DNA from: Desulfoplanes sp.
GTDB lineage: Bacteria > Desulfobacterota > Desulfovibrionia > Desulfovibrionales > Desulfomicrobiaceae
DNA: 5,835 nucleotides
Direction: 5' to 3'
Assembly: GCA_028708105.1 (NCBI GenBank)
Contig: JAQVZR010000064.1
Coordinates: 1 to 5,835, forward strand
A program made the position numbers and the translations under genes. Under the pieces are notes generated by a model. It was not told where the DNA came from. It did not search any database and saw only the letters and a program-made list of their open reading frames with translations. This document shows positions 1 to 4,278 of the stretch, piece by piece. Each line of letters starts with the position of its first letter. Position 1 is the stretch's first letter.

Positions 1-87
1 CAGGGTTGTACCACGAACAATGATCATTTTTGAATAATTGACCAACAAAATCATTATCTTGCAATACTTCCTGTCATTCTTGCCCTT

Positions 88-137
88 TAACACCTAAAAC
101 CTAACACTTAAAACCTACCAACCTAACACCTAAAACC
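88..137. repeat. Three copies of a 14-bp heptamer-based direct repeat in the leader of the pilus operon
   Basis: Copy 1 (88-101) and copy 3 (124-137) are identical, TAACACCTAAAACC. Copy 2 (102-115) differs at one base (C to T at 108) and directly abuts copy 1. An 8-base spacer (116-123, TACCAACC) separates copies 2 and 3. Each copy is two heptamers of the form TAAnACC (TAACACC then TAAAACC). On the minus strand the unit reads GGTTTTAGGTGTTA, which superficially resembles telomeric repeats. The array lies in non-coding DNA and ends 10 bases before the first start codon. The repeat is read directly from the sequence. Its function and whether it is dispersed in the genome are unknown. The remaining leader (1-87) shows no assignable gene end or convincing promoter. 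Confidence 0.85.
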
Positions 138-147
138 CAAATCCTTT

Positions 148-1377
148 ATGTCCTTATTCCGTTTTAAAATTCTGACCGAGGCCGGCAAAGTCGAGACTGG
201 CCTTGTGGATCTCCCCTTTGACAGTTGCCTGGCGGCTATCCGGTATCTGGAAAAATCTGGAGGGATCGCTCTGGACGTGAAGGCTCTTCCTGAACTTGTG
301 GGACGGGGTGTCCGATTTTTCAAACTCGGTTTGGGATCGGTGAGCCGGTTGGATATGTCAGAATTTTTAAATAACATGGCCATGCTGGTGGGTGCTGGAG
401 TTCCTGTTCTTTCGGCATTGGAAGAAATTCAGGACGATATTAAAATCCCTCGTTTGAAGACCACCATTCAGTTTATTTGTACGGACATTGAAAACGGACA
501 AACCTTTTCCGAATCTGTGGCAAAGTATGAAGCCCTTTTTCCTTTTGTGGTTCGCCACATGCTTTCTATCGGTGAGGAAACAGGGAATCTGGATGGTATG
601 CTCAAAAAAGCTGCCGAGCATCTGATGCATATCCATGAGATTGTCAGCGGTACGAAACGTGCTTTTATGTACCCGAGTTTTCTTCTGGTCGTGGTGACCT
701 TGGCCGTTATTTTTTGGTTTTGGTATGTTGTACCCCAGCTTGTCGCTCTATTTTTGGATCTTAATATTGATTTACCTCTGCCGACCAGGATTCTCCTTGC
801 TGTTTCCGATTGGTTCCAGAACTGGTTCCTCTGGTTTCTTGCAGGCATTGTATCTGTTATTTTTGCCCTGATTCTCCTCCGGAAATATTCGCCCCGGATG
901 CGGTATGCATTAAGTTACCTGGCCCTGAAGACGCCTATTTTGAAGGGAATTCTTGTGACATCCATTGTGGCGCGGGCCACGGAATATATGGGGATCATGA
1001 TTGGTGCGGGGATCGGGGTGCTCCGATCCCTGGAATTGATCACCAATGCCACGGAAAATGAGGTCTACAAACGCCGTCTGCTTGGCGTGCAGGCCTCTAT
1101 CAAGGCCGGTTCCACACTGTCCGTATCCCTGCGCAAATACAAGGCCCTCGATCCCTTTGCCATCCGTATGATCTCGGTGGGGGAGATGACCGGAAAACTT
1201 GATGAACAGACGGCTTATGTCGCCAAGATATACAGGGACAAATTGAACGTTTTTGTCCAGACACTTTCCAAGACCCTTGAACCGATGATCATGATTTTTC
1301 TTGGCGGTATGTTTGCCGCGATTATTGCCTGTCTCCTGTTACCGGTGTACGACCTTATCAGCCAGATCGGAGCCTAA
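148..1377 (+). CDS. Inner-membrane platform protein, GspF/PilC/MshG family
   Basis: This 409-residue protein is a polytopic inner-membrane platform of type IV pilus and type II secretion machines, which couples the cytoplasmic ATPase to pilin assembly. Two GspF (T2SSF) domains are visible: domain 1 at about residues 68-190, with SIGEETGNLD at 140-149, and domain 2 at about 271-395, with the matching SVGEMTGKLD at 343-352. Hydrophobic spans lie at about 177-199, 224-245 and 379-402, the usual three, and LEP (377-379) opens the last one. The N-terminus (FRFKILTEAGKVETG) is typical of the family, and the length matches MshG/PilC proteins, so the ATG at 148 is well supported although nothing like a Shine-Dalgarno site precedes it. 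It is the first gene of the block. No frameshift or missing domain is seen. The family is certain; the subtype (MSHA-like, IVb or T2SS-like) is not. Confidence 0.95.
   Translation: MSLFRFKILTEAGKVETGLVDLPFDSCLAAIRYLEKSGGIALDVKALPELVGRGVRFFKLGLGSVSRLDMSEFLNNMAMLVGAGVPVLSALEEIQDDIKIPRLKTTIQFICTDIENGQTFSESVAKYEALFPFVVRHMLSIGEETGNLDGMLKKAAEHLMHIHEIVSGTKRAFMYPSFLLVVVTLAVIFWFWYVVPQLVALFLDLNIDLPLPTRILLAVSDWFQNWFLWFLAGIVSVIFALILLRKYSPRMRYALSYLALKTPILKGILVTSIVARATEYMGIMIGAGIGVLRSLELITNATENEVYKRRLLGVQASIKAGSTLSVSLRKYKALDPFAIRMISVGEMTGKLDEQTAYVAKIYRDKLNVFVQTLSKTLEPMIMIFLGGMFAAIIACLLLPVYDLISQIGA
1369..1372 (+). promoter_or_regulatory. Ribosome binding site for the small assembly gene
   Basis: GGAG lies in the last codons of the platform gene. 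It is 6 bases before GTG 1379 and 4 bases before the out-of-frame ATG 1377. It supports GTG 1379 as the start, because the coding frame has no suitable ATG before the membrane segment. Confidence 0.6.
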
Positions 1378-1378
1378 T

Positions 1379-1864
1379 GTGCATGCAAAAACATATTGGA
1401 TAGTAACTCTTGGAGCTGCAGTGGCGCTGTGCGCCGCCGTAGTGTTTTTTTGCAATATTTTCGACCGGTTTGAAATGGCGGCATCCAAAGGCGGTGTGTT
1501 GCAGCGTGAGGTCCAGTCTTTAGAATATGCCATTGACCAGGCCCGGCACAAGCAGAAAAAGGTCCAGGAATGGAAGGGATTGCTTAAGGCCGCCCAGAAA
1601 GCCGGTTTGAGTCAGAACGGATGGAGAACATACCCCGTCAGTGTTTCCAGAGAGTTGACCTGGGATGAACTTTCAACCCTGATCCTTATTGCGTCCAACG
1701 GCAAACCCCGGGGTGATGCCTACTGGTTTCAGCCGGAATTGCTGCGTGTGGTCCGCGTTGTGACGGATGAAGGGAAAAATAATCAGGACAATGAATCCGG
1801 TCAGTCTGAAGAAAAACGTTATAGGGTGCGACTTAAAGGTGATTTTCAGGTTGCTGTCCCGTAA
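1379..1864 (+). CDS. Small bitopic pilus/secretion assembly protein, PilO/GspM-like
   Basis: The predicted protein is 161 residues. It has a short N-terminal tail, one hydrophobic span (about 6-28), a charged helical and probably coiled-coil stretch (about 35-72), and a mixed C-terminal part. The last section (about 119-160) contains two likely beta strands, LLRVVRVV and YRVRLKGDFQVAV, split by an Asn/Glu/Gly-rich loop at 130-146. This architecture (membrane anchor, coiled coil, small ferredoxin-like fold) is that of PilO/PilN/GspM inner-membrane assembly proteins. I infer that it pairs with the GspL-like product of the next gene. Sequence identity to any one family is not obvious to me, so the name rests on topology and position. 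The start is GTG 1379, immediately after the TAA of the platform gene, preceded by GGAG. The next in-frame ATG (1475) would remove the membrane anchor. Tight spacing implies translational coupling. Confidence 0.75.
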   Translation: MHAKTYWIVTLGAAVALCAAVVFFCNIFDRFEMAASKGGVLQREVQSLEYAIDQARHKQKKVQEWKGLLKAAQKAGLSQNGWRTYPVSVSRELTWDELSTLILIASNGKPRGDAYWFQPELLRVVRVVTDEGKNNQDNESGQSEEKRYRVRLKGDFQVAVP

Positions 1865-1923
1865 CCGGAATATTTTTTGCGGTACAAAGCGGTAGCAGGA
1901 TCAGAGCCTTCATAAGTATGTGC

Positions 1924-1927
1924 GGAA
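1924..1927 (+). promoter_or_regulatory. Ribosome binding site choosing ATG 1935
   Basis: GGAA lies 7 bases upstream of ATG 1935. The alternative in-frame GTG at 1920 has no purine-rich motif at a workable distance (AGGA at 1897-1900 is 19 bases away), so ATG 1935 is the better start for the GspL-like gene. Confidence 0.5.
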
Positions 1928-1934
1928 TGGGTCT

Positions 1935-3638
1935 ATGAATACAGGGAAAAAAAATACATCTGGGGCTGAATTAGAACTTCATGACCTTGAGAAACGGCTC
2001 AACGATGCCGGCGAGACGGGCGTTGCTGGAACGGTGGAACCAGAGAAAAATCTATCAGGGACCGATACTGTCAAAAAAACGGAGCCTGACTTTGAATTTG
2101 AGAGTTTGGATGACAATGGTTTGTCGCAGGTCGAAGAACCGTATCCTGGGGAAAATTCGGATATTGTTTTTTCCGATGCGTCCGATGCGCCAGATGAGCC
2201 CGATGTGCTTGACAGTGCAACGGATAGTGAAGATCACGAATCCGTGCCCGGTGAAGAGAACCTGATTGCTGAGCCCGTGGATATCAGCACGCCCGGTGGC
2301 ACCTTTGCGTGTGAATCTCTCCCGGAGTACCGCGATTTCGTATTTGAATCCCGGGAAGGTCGTTTCCTTTTCTCCGGGCCAGAGGTTCAAACTCTGGAAG
2401 AGCAGGAGCAGATCCGGTCCTATTGTCAGGTAGTAACCGATTTTTATGATTCTCCCGGCCCTGGAGTTATGATTGTCGATGGCAACCATAAATACGCGTC
2501 GGTGCTGGCCCGGCGTACATTGCAGCGCCGGGGAGAGATCACAGACGAGTTCGTGCTTCATCCCATGCAGAATCTCAAGGTGGGAAAAAATCAATCGGCA
2601 CTGTTCTACCAGCTCGTACCACGGCCAGATCAGACCCGCCTCCATCAGGAGAGTGAGAAGGCCCCTGAAGGCTTTCTGCTCCATGATACGGTCGGTCTGT
2701 TGGCCGGTCTTTTGAGAACAATGAAGCGAGATGGCCCCGTGGCCCTGGCCCTCCATCTGCCCGAAGCCGTGCTGGTGGTTGCTGGCGATTACAAAAGGGT
2801 TGTCTGGGCCAGGCGCTATGTTCTTGCTGGGGGGGATGTAGCCGCTCTGCGGGATGGTTTTGATGTTATTGCCCAGGATATCCAGACTGCCAGCCGTGAT
2901 GCTGGTATGGATATTCGGGAAGTGCGGTGGATAGAGTCCCTCACCCGAGAAGTACATTGGCCTGAGTATTCTTCAGAAGAGGTCCATTTTACCCGGTTGC
3001 CGGTTTTTGGAGTCCAAAGGGGGGAAGATTCGTTGTATTCATCCCTGCCCGGGATTATAGACTCAGTGCCCCGGTCCACCTCGCTGAGCGAGCCTGCAGA
3101 ACGTGTCATGGTGTCTGTCGGTCGCTGGGAGAAATGGATACTGGCGAGTGTTTGTTTTCTGGCTGTGATCATTGCCGGTTCCGGGGTATGGATGCACCAG
3201 CATCTGGACGGATTGGACCATCAGATCCGGCAGCTTTCTTCGGATAAAAGTATGTTGCAGGGCGAGTACGCCTCGCTGGTCGCCTCCATCGGATTCACCC
3301 GGGAAGAAAGTATGCAGGCTGCTGATGCCAGTAAGGCTGCAGCCATGGTACAGCGGGTGGACCAATCTGTCCCCCTTGCGGCCGTATGGAACGGACTGGC
3401 CATGTTGCGTCCAGCCTCCTGCCGGATACAGGCACTGGAATTGACGTATGAAAGCAATGTGGGAACACTGCGACTGGAGGGAGTGATTGATCTTGGATTG
3501 ACCCAGGCTCAGGCCGTATACGGTGCGTTTTTAACAGCCCTGGAACAGGGAGGATTCGTGATAAAACAGCAACATTTTCAATTGGATGTGGATTCCAATT
3601 TTTTCTCCATGGTTCTTGAAAAGCCATTTGCGGAGTGA
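1935..3638 (+). CDS. GspL-like pilus assembly protein: PilM-like cytoplasmic region joined to a PilN-like periplasmic domain
   Basis: The predicted protein is 567 residues with a single membrane span at about 398-419 and no signal peptide, so about 397 residues should be cytoplasmic. Residues 1-118 are low-complexity and strongly acidic; 51-132 contain about 25 Asp/Glu and no Lys or Arg. Residues 130-345 look like a folded, divergent PilM/GspL-type domain: a helical stretch near 250-264 is followed by strands ALALHLPEAVLVVAG (270-284) and VVWARRYVLAGG (289-300). I do not see the nucleotide-binding signature of PilM, so that assignment is tentative. After the membrane span come a coiled-coil-like stretch (420-450) and a PilN-like ferredoxin domain (about 475-563), with LRPASCRIQALELTYES and a TLRLEGVIDL strand. 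In type II secretion GspL binds the ATPase and platform in the cytoplasm and GspM in the periplasm; the same job is inferred here. A 70-base gap precedes it. Separate pilM and pilN genes are absent from the window, which fits a fusion. Confidence 0.8.
   Translation: MNTGKKNTSGAELELHDLEKRLNDAGETGVAGTVEPEKNLSGTDTVKKTEPDFEFESLDDNGLSQVEEPYPGENSDIVFSDASDAPDEPDVLDSATDSEDHESVPGEENLIAEPVDISTPGGTFACESLPEYRDFVFESREGRFLFSGPEVQTLEEQEQIRSYCQVVTDFYDSPGPGVMIVDGNHKYASVLARRTLQRRGEITDEFVLHPMQNLKVGKNQSALFYQLVPRPDQTRLHQESEKAPEGFLLHDTVGLLAGLLRTMKRDGPVALALHLPEAVLVVAGDYKRVVWARRYVLAGGDVAALRDGFDVIAQDIQTASRDAGMDIREVRWIESLTREVHWPEYSSEEVHFTRLPVFGVQRGEDSLYSSLPGIIDSVPRSTSLSEPAERVMVSVGRWEKWILASVCFLAVIIAGSGVWMHQHLDGLDHQIRQLSSDKSMLQGEYASLVASIGFTREESMQAADASKAAAMVQRVDQSVPLAAVWNGLAMLRPASCRIQALELTYESNVGTLRLEGVIDLGLTQAQAVYGAFLTALEQGGFVIKQQHFQLDVDSNFFSMVLEKPFAE
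3631..3635 (+). promoter_or_regulatory. Ribosome binding site for the PilP-like gene
   Basis: CGGAG sits in the last codons of the GspL-like gene, 10 bases before ATG 3646. The spacing is slightly long, but this is the only candidate. It supports the start at 3646 over an in-frame ATG at 3586, which lies deep inside the upstream gene and would put 20 residues before the signal segment. Confidence 0.5.
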
Positions 3639-3645
3639 TGTAACT

Positions 3646-4278
3646 ATGCATGTGCTGCGTAAAGAACTGTGCATCCGTCTGGCTGTGCTTTTCCTGGTTA
3701 TGGTCGGTCTTGGGTACTACGGTGCCGGTGCCGTGGCCAAAACTGTGCAAAAGGCCGGCGGGCTGCGGGCCAAGCCTGTTTCGGTCAAGACGATTGCGTT
3801 GCCCTCGGATCACGAAAAAGATGTGATCTCCACGGGTGTTGCTCTGGTCCGCGATCCGGGGAGGAGAGCAGAGATTCCGTATTTAATACCATCTCTGGTG
3901 GAAAAGAAACAGGGGCGGGTGGAGATGGCCAAGTTGACCATGCTCGTGCAGGGACAGAAGCACCAGTATGCCATGATCAACAATCGGATGTATAGGGAAG
4001 GGGATACCCTGCCCGACGGTAGAAAGGTCGTCTCCATGGATGCTGCGGGGGTGCTGCTTTCAGCCTTGGGAACCACGGAAATACTGGCCTGGGTGCCGCC
4101 TCTCAAGGTCGAATTGAAAAAATCTGTCCCGGCAGCCCCTGCTGCTTCAGGAATGGGGAATGCTACGAATTCCGTGGAAAATCCCGTGAGCGGCAGTAAG
4201 GGAAAAATGGTCATAGATGCTGATAAGGCCTTACAATTAATCAAGCAATTGGAGACGGTGAGTGGAACGAAAAAATAA
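3646..4278 (+). CDS. PilP/MshK/GspC-like periplasmic bridge protein
   Basis: The 210-residue protein starts with a basic n-region (MHVLRKELCIR) and a hydrophobic span at about 11-31. The span ends in AVA (29-31), so it is either a signal peptide cut after residue 31 or a membrane anchor. No lipobox Cys is present, unlike PilP lipoproteins. Residues about 95-150 resemble the small beta domain of PilP, MshK and the GspC homology region: LTMLVQGQKHQYAMINNRM, then YREGDTLPDGRKVVSMDAAGVLL. In these families that domain contacts the N-terminal domains of the secretin and links it to the inner-membrane complex. A Pro/Ala/Ser/Gly-rich linker (about 160-185) leads to a short terminal helix (about 187-204). 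The gene begins 7 bases after the GspL-like stop and overlaps the secretin by 17 bases, which suggests coupled synthesis of bridge and secretin. Family placement is good; the subtype is uncertain. Confidence 0.82.
   Translation: MHVLRKELCIRLAVLFLVMVGLGYYGAGAVAKTVQKAGGLRAKPVSVKTIALPSDHEKDVISTGVALVRDPGRRAEIPYLIPSLVEKKQGRVEMAKLTMLVQGQKHQYAMINNRMYREGDTLPDGRKVVSMDAAGVLLSALGTTEILAWVPPLKVELKKSVPAAPAASGMGNATNSVENPVSGSKGKMVIDADKALQLIKQLETVSGTKK
4251..4254 (+). promoter_or_regulatory. Ribosome binding site for the secretin GTG start, inside the PilP-like gene
   Basis: GGAG lies 7 bases before GTG 4262, within the final codons of the PilP-like gene. It favours 4262 over a later in-frame GTG at 4307, which has only a weaker CAGG (4298-4301) in front of it. 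Confidence 0.6.

Noticed and set aside
19..28. 10-bp perfect palindrome AATGATCATT
   Set aside because: A short AT-rich palindrome with no second copy in the window; chance is the simpler explanation.
1..37. Tail of an upstream gene on the + strand
   Set aside because: All three frames stop by position 37, and the 8-11 residues available match nothing I recognise, so a gene end can be neither claimed nor excluded.
30..68. Possible sigma-70 promoter elements: TTGAAT (30-35) with CATTAT (52-57), or TTGACC (38-43) with AATACT (63-68)
   Set aside because: Each pair has only 4-5 of 6 matches per box, and the second has a 19-base spacer. In an AT-rich stretch such matches arise by chance. A promoter probably lies in 1-147, but I cannot place it.
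2055..2957. 300-codon open frame on the minus strand opposite the GspL-like gene
   Set aside because: The translated composition (many His, Ile, Gly, Trp, no recognisable motif) is that of an antisense shadow. The + strand frame has clear family features over the same span.
3638..3643. ATG immediately followed by TAA before the PilP-like start
   Set aside because: It is a start-stop pair only 2 bases after the CGGAG motif, too close for efficient initiation. Noted because similar mini-ORFs abut two other starts, but unsupported on its own.
3586..3645. Upstream ATG at 3586 extending the PilP-like gene by 20 residues
   Set aside because: It would overlap the conserved end of the GspL-like gene by 53 bases and place a 20-residue extension before an ordinary signal segment. 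ATG 3646 with CGGAG in front fits better.
3295..3813. 172-codon open frame on the minus strand across the GspL-like/PilP-like junction
   Set aside because: Antisense to two supported genes, with a shadow-like composition and no motif.
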